From Apus apus (lineage: Eukaryota > Chordata > Aves > Apodiformes > Apodidae): DNA of 64,000 nt. Of the stretch, positions 1 to 13,000 are shown piece by piece. The notes beneath the pieces are model-generated. The model was not told where the DNA came from. It ran no database searches and saw only the letters and a list, made by a program, of their open reading frames with translations. The position numbers and the translations under genes were made by a program. The DNA is taken from positions 2,418,001-2,482,000 of the forward strand of contig NC_067305.1 in the NCBI RefSeq assembly GCF_020740795.1, read 5' to 3'. Each line of letters opens with the position of its first letter. Position 1 is the first letter of the stretch.

Positions 1-127
1 CAACCTGCCCGTGTGCCGAGAGAGGTCCCGGCGCAGAGGTGTCCTACGGGCACTGGGCGGCAGAGAGTTGTCCTCAGCCTGCAGGGAGCTGGCCAGGCCT
101 AACCTGTGAAACCTCTCTCCTTGGCAG

Positions 128-1002
128 CTCGACCGCCTGCTGAAGGAAAGCAGCATTGGCCCTGACTTCCTGGGATGTGAAACCACAGCCTTCAGGTATG
201 GCCCGTGCCCGAGGGGCCCTCTGCAGCTCCCACCTTCAGGAGGGGGCCCGTCCCTCTCCCTGCTTTGTGGCCACCTAGGCCACGGATGCAGCACCTGCTC
301 CATGACACCCTTTCTGCTTTCCGACACGTTAGCCCGCTGCCCTCCTGCGTCTGGACCTTTTCCTGACACGCTCCATCCTTAGCCCCTGCTTTCCCATCAC
401 CTCCTGCCTCGGCACCTTCTCCCTCCTGCCTGCCCTCTCCCCTCTGGGCACTGCTGTGTAGCCCCAAGGCGCCTCCAAAGCCCTTGCTCCCCTTCCCCTG
501 TTGCTTCCTGCACAGCCCCAGGGCGTTCCCTGAGGCAGGAGAGCCGTGGCCGCCACGCAGGCACGGGGCGCCAAGGCAGCGCTTGCGTTCCCGCGCAGGG
601 GCGGCTGCGGGAGCCCCAAGGCCTGGCCTTGCAGCCAGCGGGCGCGGAGGAGGCTGCTCAGGCACCACGCTGTGTTTTGCAGGCCGGTGAGGCAAGGGGA
701 GCAGACGGGGGTGGACGCCGTCTGCACCTACAGGAAGGAGCCCTCCGCCCTGCCCTTGGACAGGGTGGGCCTGTACCACCAAGTGAGCAACAAGACCAGA
801 GGCATCACGCAGCTGGGCCCCTACAGCCTGGACAAGGACAGCCTCTACGTCAACGGTGAGCCATGCTCCTCCTCTCTGCCCCCTCTGCTGCCCCGCCGCA
901 GCCTTCCCCACACCTGCCCTGTCCTCGGCCCCATCCCCAGCTCATCACCCTCTCTCTGTCTCTCTCTTTGCCCAGGTTACAACGAACAGCCAGTCCTGCC
1001 CG
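128..1002 (+). CDS. MUC16: MUC16 SEA domain 1 of window (5' partial): exons b, c, d
   Basis: Exons are 128-195 (starts LDRLLKESSIGPDFLGC), 683-855 (RPVRQGEQTGVDAVC, then TRGITQLGPYSLDKDSLYVNG) and 976-1002 (YNEQPVLP). The matching exon a lies left of the window; bases 1-127 are the end of the a-b intron. Acceptors TTGGCAG, TTTGCAG and CCCAG and donors GTATGG, GTGAGC and GTGAGT border the exons. The c-d intron (856-975) is only 120 bases and contains no in-frame stop. Confidence 0.93.
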
Positions 1003-4000
1003 GTGAGTGCCTTGCCAGAGCGGGCTGGGCCCCCAAGGCAGCAAGTGCCTGGCGGGGGGCTTGTCCCTGGGCGGCACAGGCGGCCGGGGGCCAGGGCTCC
1101 AGGTCCCCGGCAGAAGCTCAACGCCTGCCAGCCTTCCCCAGCCACACCAGGCCTGGCAGGACACCTCTCTGCTTGTCCAGCCCACGTGTGGCCTTGACAC
1201 CCTGGGGCTCCTGCACCTCTGCATTACTCCCCACCTCTGCTTCTTGCAGCTCCCAGCTCCCCACCAACCACCCCTGCAGCCCTCGAGCGCTTCACTGTCA
1301 ACTTCACCATCACCAACCTCCCCCACACTTCCGACCTGCAGACTCCCGACTCGGCCAAGTACAAGAACACCAGGCTGGTCATGAACACCTTGGTAAGCAC
1401 CCACCGCGCAGCCACGGCCGTGACCCCCCGGGGCCTCAGCAACCTGGGCGAATGCAGGGACGGAAAGGGACAAGTCTTGCTGCCAACTCTGCCCCAGGAC
1501 AGTGGCACAGCCCCGCGCAACCTGCCCGTGTGCCGAGAGAGGTCCCGGCGCAGAGGTGTCCTACGGGCACTGGGCAGCAGAGAGTTGTCCTCAGCCTGCA
1601 GGGAGCTGGCCAGGCCTAACCTGTGAAACCTCTCTCCTTGGCAGCTCGACCGCCTGCTGAAGGAAAGCAGCATTGGCCCTGACTTCCTGGGATGTGAAAC
1701 CACAGCCTTCAGGTATGGCCCGTGCCCGAGGGGCCCTCTGCAGCTCCCACCTTCAGGAGGGGGCCCGTCCCTCTCCCTGCTTTGTGGCCACCTAGGCCAC
1801 GGATGCAGCACCTGCTCCATGACACCCTTTCTGCTTTCCGACACGTTAGCCCGCTGCCCTCCTGCGTCTGGACCTTTTCCTGACACGCTCCATCCTTAGC
1901 CCCTGCTTTCCCATCACCTCCTGCCTCTGCACCTTCTCCCTCCTGCCTGCCCTCTCCCCTCTGGGCACTGCTGTGTAGCCCCAAGGCGCCTCCAAAGCCC
2001 TTGCTCCCCTTCCCCTGTTGCTTCCTGCACAGCCCCAGGGCGTTCCCTGAGGCAGGAGAGCCGTGGCCGCCACGCAGGCACGGGGCGCCAAGGCAGCGCT
2101 TGCGTTCCCGCGCAGGGGCGGCTGCGGGAGCCCCAAGGCCTGGCCTTGCAGCCAGCGGGCGCGGAGGAGGCTGCTCAGGCACCACGCTGTGTTTTGCAGG
2201 CCGGTGAGGCAAGGGGAGCAGACGGGGGTGGACGCCGTCTGCACCTACAGGAAGGAGCCCTCCGCCCTGCCCTTGGACAGGGTGGGCCTGTACCACCAAG
2301 TGAGCAACAAGACCAGAGGCATCACGCAGCTGGGCCCCTACAGCCTGGACAAGGACAGCCTCTACGTCAACGGTGAGCCATGCTCCTCCTCTCTGCCCCC
2401 TCTGCTGCCCCGCCGCAGCCTTCCCCACACCTGCCCTGTCCTCGGCCCCATCCCCAGCTCATCACCCTCTCTCTGTCTCTCTCTTTGCCCAGGTTACAAC
2501 GAACAGCCAGTCCTGCCCGGTGAGTGCCTTGCCAGAGCGGGCTGGGCCCCCAAGGCAGCAAGTGCCTGCCGGGGGGCTTGTCCCTGGGCGGCACAGGCGG
2601 CCGGGGGCCAGGGCTCCAGGTCCCTGGCAGAAGCTCAACGCCTGCCAGCCTTCCCCAGCCACACCAGGCCTGGCAGGACACCTCTCTGCTTGCCCAACCC
2701 ACGTGTGGCCTTGACACCCTGGGGCTCCTGCACCTCTGCATTACTCCCCACCTCTGCTTCTTGCAGCTCCCAGCTCCCCACCAACCACCCCTGCAGCCCT
2801 CGAGCGCTTCACTGTCAACTTCACCATCACCAACCTCCCCCACACTTCCGACCTGCAGACTCCCGACTCGGCCAAGTACAAGAACACCAGGCTGGTCATG
2901 AACACCTTGGTAAGCACCCACCGCGCAGCCACGGCCGTGACCCCCCGGGGCCTCAGCAACCTGGGCGAATGCAGGGACGGAAAGGGACAAGTCTTGCTGC
3001 CAACTCTGCCCCAGGACAGCGGCACAGCCCCGCGCAACCTGCCCGTGTGCCGAGACAGGTCCCGGCGCAGAGGTGTCCTACGGGCACTGGGCGGCAGAGA
3101 GTTGTCCTCAGCCTGCAGGGAGCTGGCCAGGCCTAACCTGTGAAACCTCTCTCCTTGGCAGCTCGACCGCCTGCTGAAGGAAAGCAGCATTGGCCCTGAC
3201 TTCCTGGGATGTGAAACCACAGCCTTCAGGTATGGCCCGTGCCCGAGGGGCCCTCTGCAGCTCCCACCTTCAGGAGGGGGCCCGTCCCTCTCCCTGCTTT
3301 GTGGCCACCTAGGCCACGGATGCAGCACCTGCTCCATGACACCCTTTCTGCTTTCCGACACGTTAGCCCGCTGCCCTCCTGCGTCTGGACCTTTTCCTGA
3401 CACGCTCCATCCTTAGCCCCTGCTTTCCCATCACCTCCTGCCTCGGCACCTTCTCCCTCCTGCCTGCCCTCTCCCCTCTGGGCACTGCTGTGTAGCCCCA
3501 AGGCGCCTCCAAAGCCCTTGCTCCCCTTCCCCTGTTGCTTCCTGCACAGCCCCAGGGCGTTCCCTGAGGCAGGAGAGCCGTGGCCGCCACGCAGGCACGG
3601 GGCGCCAAGGCAGCGCTTGCGTTCCCGCGCAGGGGCGGCTGCGGGAGCCCCAAGGCCTGGCCTTGCAGCCAGCGGGCGCGGAGGAGGCTGCTCAGGCACC
3701 ACGCTGTGTTTTGCAGGCCGGTGAGGCAAGGGGAGCAGACGGGGGTGGACGCCGTCTGCACCTACAGGAAGGAGCCCTCCGCCCTGCCCTTGGACAGGGT
3801 GGGCCTGTACCACCAAGTGAGCAACAAGACCAGAGGCATCACGCAGCTGGGCCCCTACAGCCTGGACAAGGACAGCCTCTACGTCAACGGTGAGCCATGC
3901 TCCTCCTCTCTGCCCCCTCTGCTGCCCCGCCGCAGCCTTCCCCACACCTGCCCTGTCCTCGGCCCCATCCCCAGCTCATCACCCTCTCTCTGTCTCTCTC

Positions 4001-7000
4001 TTTGCCCAGGTTACAACGAACAGCCAGTCCTGCCCGGTGAGTGCCTTGCCAGAGCGGGCTGGGCCCCCAAGGCAGCAAGTGCCTGCCGGGGGGCTTGTCC
4101 CTGGGCGGCACAGGCGGCCGGGGGCCAGGGCTCCAGGTCCCCGGCAGAAGCTCAACGCCTGCCAGCCTTCCCCAGCCACACCAGGCCTGGCAGGACACCT
4201 CTCTGCTTGTCCAGCCCACGTGTGGCCTTGACACCCTGGGGCTCCTTCACCTCTGCATTACTCCCCACCTCTGCTTCTTGCAGCTCCCAGCTCCCCACCA
4301 ACCACCCCTGCAGCCCTCGAGCGCTTCACTGTCAACTTCACCATCACCAACCTCCCCCACACTTCCGACCTGCAGACTCCCGACTCGGCCAAGTACAAGA
4401 ACACCAGGCTGGTCATGAACACCTTGGTAAGCACCCACCGCGCAGCCACGGCCGTGACCCCCCGGGGCCTCAGCAACCTGGGCGAATGCAGGGACGGAAA
4501 GGGACAAGTCTTGCTGCCAACTCTGCCCCAGGACAGCGGCACAGCCCCGCGCAACCTGCCCGTGTGCCGAGAGAGGTCCCGGCGCAGAGGTGTCCTACGG
4601 GCACTGGGCGGCAGAGAGTTGTCCTCAGCCTGCAGGGAGCTGGCCAGGCCTAACCTGTGAAACCTCTCTCCTTGGCAGCTCGACCGCCTGCTGAAGGAAA
4701 GCAGCATTGGCCCTGACTTCCTGGGATGTGAAACCACAGCCTTCAGGTATGGCCCGAGCCCGAGGGGCCCTCTGCAGCTCCCACCTTCAGGAGGGGGCCC
4801 GTCCCTCTCCCTGCTTTGTGGCCACCTAGGCCACGGATGCAGCACCTGCTCCATGACACCCTTTCTGCTTTCCGACACGTTAGCCCGCTGCCCTCCTGCG
4901 TCTGGACTTTTTCCTGACACGCTCCATCCTTAGCCCCTGCTTTCCCATCACCTCCTGCCTCGGCACCTTCTCCCTCCTGCCTGCCCTCTCCCCTCTGGAC
5001 ACTGCTGTGTAGCCCCAAGGCGCCTCCAAAGCCCTTGCTCCCCTTCCCCTGTTGCTTCCTGCACAGCCCCAGGGCGTTCCCTGAGGCAGGAGAGCCGTGG
5101 CCGCCACGCAGGCACGGGGCGCCAAGGCAGCGCTTGCGTTCCCGCGCAGGGGCGGCTGCGGGAGCCCCAAGGCCTGGCCTTGCAGCCAGCGGGCGCGGAG
5201 GAGGCTGCTCAGGCACCACGCTGTGTTTTGCAGGCCGGTGAGGCAAGGGGAGCAGACGGGGGTGGACGCCGTCTGCACCTACAGGAAGGAGCCCTCCGCC
5301 CTGCCCTTGGACAGGGTGGGCCTGTACCACCAAGTGAGCAACAAGACCAGAGGCATCACGCAGCTGGGCCCCTACAGCCTGGACAAGGACAGCCTCTACG
5401 TCAACGGTGAGCCATGCTCCTCCTCTCTGCCCCCTCTGCTGCCCCGCCGCAGCCTTCCCCACACCTGCCCTGTCCTCGGCCCCATCCCCAGCTCATCACC
5501 CTCTCTCTGTCTCTCTCTTTGCCCAGGTTACAACGAACAGCCAGTCCTGCCCGGTGAGTGCCTTGCCAGAGCGGGCTGGGCCCCCAAGGCAGCAAGTGTA
5601 GGAAGCCTGGTAACCCATCCCTGCTCTTTTATCCCAGGCCGTAGGAGGTTTTTTTGTCCTGTAACTTATTTGTGCTTTCCTTGCAGCAACATCTCCAGCT
5701 CCTCCTTTTGTAGGAGAGAAACATTTCACAGTGAACTTCACTCTCTCCAATCTACTGTTCTCATCAGCATTAAGAAATCCTAATTCTAAAAAATTCAATT
5801 CTACTAAAAATGTGCTTTCATACTTGGTGAGCGTCTTTTAGGTTAGTCATGTCTGTGCTCTTGTTGATTATTCAGTGTGTTTTCAAGTGGCTTTTTTTCT
5901 TGGCAGCTTTATCAGATGCTTAAGAACAGCAGCATTGGCCCTAACTTCACAGGATGCTCTGTGGTGGCACTAAGGTAGGCATGTACTTCAGGTGTTATAG
6001 AAGACAAATCAACTGAGATTTTTGGGTGGCAACAGAATTAAGCAGAAATCCTTCCTGTGCATGTATATCCTTTATTATTTGAGTCATTCTAGGCTGGTCT
6101 ATCTTTTTAGCTTCTAAGGAGAGCCAAGAAGAATTATACTTCAGTTATGATTCTTTGTAATGGTGTTTAGTACATCATTTCTTCTGATAATACCTTCATT
6201 GGTTTCTCCTGATTTTAACATGGTATTTGTCCAGTTTTTAATACATTTCAGTTATATCATGAGTGCTGTTCCACTTGTCTAAAACATCTCAATGCTTAAC
6301 TTCCATAATTTTAAGGCCATTCTTGCATTTAGTGAAATTGTTTTGCAACATTTCAAGGGGAAGTCCAATTCATTGATAGTGTGAAAGCCAACAAAAAAAT
6401 GCACACAAGTGCCATTCAGGCCTCTCAAGGTGTGTGTGGTTTTTCAGGCCTGTGAGGAGCAGAGAGGGCACTGCCATGGATGCAGTCTGCACATACAGAG
6501 CCAGAGATGCCACCACAGAGTTCGACCGAGTCAACCTTTATCGTGAGCTCAGCAGGATGACAGCCAGTTCCACCCAGCTGGGGCCCTACAGTCTGGATGC
6601 AGAGAGTTTTCATGTTAATGGTAAGTGGCTGAGCTGATGTCAGGAGGGAATCCTCTCCTTGCTGCTGGTTTGGTATCAGGAGGAGTTGAGTTACAACGTG
6701 ACTACAGAAACAGTAAAATCTGGATAGCAAGAGCAAACAGGACAAGGGGCAATGGGCACAAACTGGAGCACATGTGGTTCAACCTAAACAGAAGGAAAAA
6801 CTTCTTTACTGTGAGGGTGACAGAGCCCTGGGACAGGCTGCTCAGAGAGCTTGTGGAGTCTCCTCTGGAAACATTCCAAACCCACCTGGATTCCATCCTG
6901 TGCAACCTGCTCCAGCAGGGAGTTGGACAGATCTCTGGAGGGCATCCCTTCCAACCTCTAACATTTGAGTCTGTAAAACCTTACCCAAAGCAGAGCAGCC

Positions 7001-10000
7001 ACTGTCACTCAGCCTTTGCACCTTGTTATTCTTTTGAACTAAGTAACTTGGGCAAAGCCAATATACCACAGTGCACCCTAAGTCATTCAGCAGATACAAG
7101 GGTTGACCTCTCAAGGTGCACTATGGAATGTGTTCCCCTGCAGAGGAACAGCACTAGAACTAGACACCACTTGACCAAAATCATATTTAAATTATCAATG
7201 TAGAAGCTAAATTGGATTTAGGGAGTGGGTAAAATCTCTCTCAACATCCCTAGGGAAGGGAAAATCCTGTGCACTTCTCTCTAAGAAAAACAGCAGCTCA
7301 CTAGGAACATACAAGAGTATGAATGAGCATTTATGCCTAGACAGTCATCTAATCAGTCTTCCCTAGTAAAGGTTTGCACAGGACCACTCAGACAAAAAAA
7401 GTTCTGTATTCTACTGTGTGCAAGACCTTCCTAATTGTAAGCTGGTTTCTGTAATTGCCCTTTTTCTTCCCCCTCACAGGTTACAATGAACTGCAGCCTG
7501 GACTAGGTAAGTGCCATTAAATAGCAATTAAAAGGACAAAAAGATTTTGCTAGTTAGCAAAAAAAAAGTGGACCAGCCAAGAGCACTACAAGACTAATAA
7601 AACAGTGTGAAGAGAATTTGGGAGCCTGTTAGAGAACAGCAGCTGCTATGACCCAAGCAGAATATCTGAGAATTTTTCTTACAGTGTTGCCTTTAGGGGT
7701 GATGATCCTAACTTGTATTTTCAAGCAATAATTTGCCTTTATTGTTACAGCTGTGGATCAAAGTACACAACCCCTCCCAGCAGCAGTGAGGAACTTCACC
7801 ATGAATTTCACTATAACCAACCTCCAGTTCACTGCAGATCTGGCCATGCCAAAATCTAAAAAATTCAAGTCAACAGAAAGAGTCATGTACCATTATGTAA
7901 GTCCACAAAAATGATGCCTTGCTTGGGCACAGGTTTTAATATCTCTAATCTCATATTTGCCATGACATCTTATTTAAATGTTATTAATTTTCTAGGTTGA
8001 CGCTTTGCTTCAGAAAAGCAGCATTGGCCCAGCTTATGTTGGCTGCAAAGTAATGGCATTCAGGTAAGAGCCATGACTGGGAATAATCTGCATTACCTGC
8101 TGCTTAAAAAGTTGGTCCCCATTTCTTAGCATTTCAACACACCTGAGTGGTTCTCCTACACAGTGGTAACATCTCTGAATGGTTTTCTTGTACATGTTTC
8201 TAATCATACACTAAAAGATTGACTTCTCAAGATGACAAAGATGTGTCTTCTTGACAAAAGAAGCAATGCCTTGTTTCCTAGGTCAAAGAAGGGCAGGTAT
8301 GAGACAGGAGTAGAAGCCCTCTGCAGGTACAGAGATGAGCCTTCAAGCCCCAAGTTCAACAGAGTGACAGTTTACCATGAGCTGAGCAATATGACAAATG
8401 GCATCACCAAGCTGGGACACTACACCCTGAACAGCCAGAGCCTCTACATTGCTGGTAAAGAGACCACCTTCAGGCACTGTTCCTTGTGTTGACATAGACT
8501 ATTTTGAAAGGAGAATGAATATGATTAAACACTCCTCTCAAAACAGATAAAAAGTAGAGGGCAAAAACTGTCCAAGTCACCCATTTAAACAGTCATTAAG
8601 TTAATGACCACAATCCTTAATCTTTTGTAATTATAATTCCACATGTTTAGTCCTGCTGAGACATTCTTGGAATATTTTCCTAATAATTGTCCATTTGTTT
8701 TTCAGATTACAATGAACTGCAAAGTCTGTCAAGTAAGTATATTTAAAACCAGATGCACATTAAAGCTACTCCAAGGTGCAAGTTGATAGTTTCCCCCATT
8801 TTGGCAACACTTGCAAGACCGCAAAGTATCTTGAAGTGTGTGATCAAGTTCCCATGTTTTTCCACTCTAAATGTAAAGAAAAATAACAGTGCCATGTCTT
8901 GTAAAGACCCTGTTCTCATTCTATCTGTGCAATTTTGTTGTCTCTTACAGTGGTGAAACCACCCACCACACAAAGCCCAGGACCAAAACCAGAGCAATTC
9001 ACACTGAACTTCACTGTGACCAACCTCAGGTTCACGACAGACCTCAGGGCACCAAATTCTGCTAAATTCAGATCTACTGAGAAAATAATGCAACATTATG
9101 TAAGCCAAAGTCACATTTTTTCCCCCCACTTTAATGGCCCAATATTTCGGCTTTCCCATACTCACAAAGACCTTTCTTTGCCAGATTAACCCCCTGCTTC
9201 AAAAGAGCAGCATTGGCCCCTATTTCACTGGCTGCAAAGTCACAGGATTCAGGTGAGCAACCTGGCTGAAAGATTTAGCTTTGAACTTAAGCACCTGGAT
9301 TTCCTTATGTTTGACTGACACTTAAATCAGTTCTTTTCCAATAAGTTGGTGTCCCTCTAATAAAGCTTCTATATATGGTAGTCCTTATCTTACAAAGGCT
9401 TTTTCTTTGGAATGCCATCTCTCAGTAATTTCTGCAGTTCATCTGAGAACTGTGGACAGGTTTTAACAGCTTTGGGGGTTTTTTTAACCACATCAGGAAA
9501 AAAAAATAAAAAAAAATATTTTTGGAATAACAGAAGCTTCATGATATTCAATTCCCCAGGTCATTGAGAAATAGGGATAACACAGGAGTAGACTCCATCT
9601 GCAGCTATGGAAACAGCTCCCAAATGCCCAAGTTCGACCAAGCTAAGGTTTACCAAGATCTAAGGAACATGACAAATGGCATCACCAAATTAGGAATCTA
9701 TAACCTGGACAACAAGAGCCTCTATGTCAATGGTAAGTGCTGGATTTTCTCATTCCTCCAAGCACTAGAGCAGTCTGGGAACCTCTTATGTCTTAGGAAT
9801 CACTTCAATGCAAAAGCAAAAAGTGACCTTAAGGAAAAGGTGGTTCCACTGCAGTTTAGTGCATAACTTCAGTGCACAAGACCAACTCTGTGCTTCCAAG
9901 ATCATTTTCATATCAACATTTTTGAAGATGTCATTTTCCATATTAAAAAGACTGACTTTAAACTTAGTCTTGACCTCATTCACCTGCTTGTGAACATATC

Positions 10001-13000
10001 ACCTGATTTCTATCCCACCAGTATTTAATTTAAACCATGCCACATGTTTTCTCCTTGTAGTCTTAGCTATTACAAAAGACTTTTGTTCTAAGCTGTAGGT
10101 TGTTTGTTTAATAGATTCACACCCTCGGGGACTGGTTCTAATGATTCATTCTCAAGTCATCCATTTAATCATCCTCTCTTCTCTTTCATTCTCTTAAGTA
10201 TATAGATCTCTAACATTTCTCTTGTATTTCCTTTCCAGGTTACAACGAACCACTTGAGAGATCATGTAAGTGTTCCGAAAAACTGATTCCCAGGAAAGCT
10301 AGCAAAGGAGTGGTGCACTCAGAAAATAAGAGGGCAAGAGATTTCTCAGGGTAGCCTTGGAGTGTGATAGGGTTGGGAATGTCTTTGAAAGTGAAGTTAC
10401 ATTTTTGTGCAGCCAGGAGACCTCATAGCAGCCTTCCAGTGCCTGAAGGGGCTCCAGGAAAGCTGGGGAGGGACTTGGGACAAGGGCAGGGAGGGAGAGG
10501 ACAAGGGGGGATGGATGAAAACTGGCAGAGGGAGATTGAGGTGAGACATGAGGAGGGAATTGTGGAGTGTGAGGGTGGTGAGAGCCTGGCCCAGGTTGCC
10601 CAGGGAAGCTGTGGCTGCCCCATCCCTGGCAGTGCTGAAGGGCAGGTTGGATGGGGCTTGGAGCAGCCTGGGCTGGTGGGAGGTGTCCCTGCCCATGCAG
10701 GGAGGTTGGGACTGGATGATCTTGAAGGTCTCTTCCAACTCAAACCATTCTATGATTCTCCCTTTTGACTGTAGCTCTGAGCACAACCACAGCCCCAAGC
10801 TCAGCATCCAGGCACTTCACACTGAATTTCACCCTGACCAACCTCCAGTACACTGCAGAGCTGGAGGCTCCAACTTCCCGCAGATTCATTTCCACAGAGA
10901 AAGTTCTCAACTATTATGTAAGTCTGGCTCTGATTTTGCCCATTTTGGGTTATGGTGATCTTAGTCTGCCTGCATTAAACTCAGGGCATGGATTCAAGTT
11001 CTCAGTTAAACTTCCCCCCCCCTCTTCTTTGTGACAGATCGACCCTCTTTTCAAAAGCAGCAGCATAAGCTCTGCCTACACAGGATGTAAAGTGATGAGA
11101 TTTAGGTAAGATTCCTGAAAGTGCAATTAACTATTTCTTCAGCTGCTCTTATACACCTTCAATTTGCATAAGTTTTCACAGTTGCTCTAATGCCAGAAAG
11201 CAGAAGGCAGTGTCCATTATATTCCTGCTGGTTAAATCATTCTGGTGTCTCAATGTTATAACTCTTGAGAATCTGCCCCTAAAGATGTAGGATCCCAGTT
11301 GCACTGACAGGTTCCAGTGCCTGTCCTTCCTAGTCATACAGAAGACACAGGGTGTTCTGTGAGCATCAGCAGTGTCCTAAAGAATCTGACATTTTTCCTT
11401 AGGTCTGGGAGCAAGAGGGAGCACACAGGTGTAGATGCCCTCTGCAGCTACAAAAACAATGTCACATTTGACAGAGAAGAGGTTTATCACGAGCTGAGCA
11501 CCATGACAAATGGTGTCACCAAACTGGGGCACTACAGCCTGGAGAAGAACAGCCTGTATGTTGATGGTAAGCATCTAGGAACAGTATCAAGACAGGAATT
11601 TGGGACCACCTGGAGATCACTCCTTGTTCCTCCACTCCTTTAGGGCTTGAGCACTAGTCAACTTCCCCTTTGGTTTGTGAATTTCTGTAGGTTTTGACTT
11701 CAAAACAAAACCAATCCAGCATTTTGCCACTCATGAAGCATTTCTGTCCCTGAAATCATACAAATTCCCAGAGAATTTCACTGTTACATTATATAATCTA
11801 AACAGGGACATGTAGAATCCCAGAGTGTTTTGGGCTGGAAGGGACCTTAAAGGTCACCTAGATCCAACCCTCTGCATGGGCAGGGACACCTCCCACCAGC
11901 CCAGGCTGCTCCCAGCCCCATCCAACCTGCCCTTCAACACTGCCAGGGATGGGGCAGCCACAGCTTCCCTGGGCAACCTGGGCCAGGCTCTCACCACCCT
12001 CACACTCCAGAATTCCCTCCTCATGTCTCACCTCAACCTCCCTCTTCCAGTTTTAACCCATTCCCCCTTGTCCTCTCCCTCCCTGCCCTTGTCCCAAGTC
12101 CTTTCCCCAGCTTCCCTATACGTATATAAATATATATACACACCTATATAGCTTTTGTGGCATAGATAGATCTGCTGTAAAACTAAATGCACTCTGCCCT
12201 TTTTTTTATTTAGGTTTCCCCCTCACAGACACAGCAGCTGCCAGAAAGCCTGTCTTCACTGAAGCTCCAGAGGGCTACAGATTGAGCTTTAGAATAGTCA
12301 ATGAAAATCTAACTAACCCAGACTCTCAGTCTGCAGAGTACAAAGCAGCAGTGGAAAACATCAGTAACAAGGTGAGGAGCTGCAGCTTGACTACCATCAT
12401 GTCTGCACTGGTCAATTTTTGCAGCAATTGCCATAGATTTAATTTTAATGAAAAAAAAAAAACAGTTGGGAACAAAAATTTCTAGGATCTAAAAGATGAA
12501 ATTGGCCTTTCAGTCACTTCTGATTTCATGTTACGTGTGGTCTTAAGAGATTCTCTCCAAAGACACACACTACAAAAAGGCAAGAGGTTCAGGTCATCTG
12601 TTCAACACACACACACACTCAGCATTTCAGTCCCAGCTCCAGAAGTGTGTCCAAATCTCTGCCAGCTCAGAGCTCAGCAAACACAATTCCTTGCTGAGAA
12701 TCCAACCCACTCCCTTCAGCACCAGTCCACCAACACAGCAACCCCACAAAGCCTCAATGAGGGTTTGCTTTTGAGCTGACGAGGTTACATGCCATAAGTT
12801 GTGAGGCTGTGCTGCCTGGGCAGTGTGGAGCAGGGTGACAACTGCCAGTCAGCAGGTTGTGCTGTGTGACCTTGGCATCTTGCTCAGGTAAGACAGAAAG
12901 GCTTGAAGCTGCAAGTCAGACTCCATCACCAGAAGGCATAATCTGAATTAAAAACCAACTCCCATGAAATCCAGCCAGCAGAAAAAAACCCCAAACAACC

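Larger units (their letters stand above)
1..5598 (+). repeat. Tandem array of 1517-bp SEA-coding genomic units (about 3.7 copies in window)
   Basis: The sequence repeats with an exact 1517-base period from base 1: exon b starts at 128, 1645, 3162 and 4679. Copies differ by only a handful of single bases per unit, and exon c encodes the same residues in all four copies. Introns are as conserved as exons, so the array reflects recent duplication or ongoing homogenisation. Each unit carries exons of 143, 68, 173 and 27 bases, 411 in total, so unit gain or loss keeps frame. The array is GC-rich and runs off the left edge, so the true copy number is unknown. It ends at 5598. Confidence 0.97.

Noticed and set aside
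192..911. 239-codon antisense open frame repeated at 1517-base intervals in the array
   Set aside because: It runs opposite to well-supported MUC16 exons, repeats only because the unit repeats, and has low-complexity Gly/Ala/Arg content typical of GC-rich shadow frames.
546..1619. 357-codon forward frame covering exons c and d and their introns
   Set aside because: It reads through clear GT-AG introns; the exon c and d frames are genuine but the flanking residues are intronic. Kept only as an intron-retention observation.
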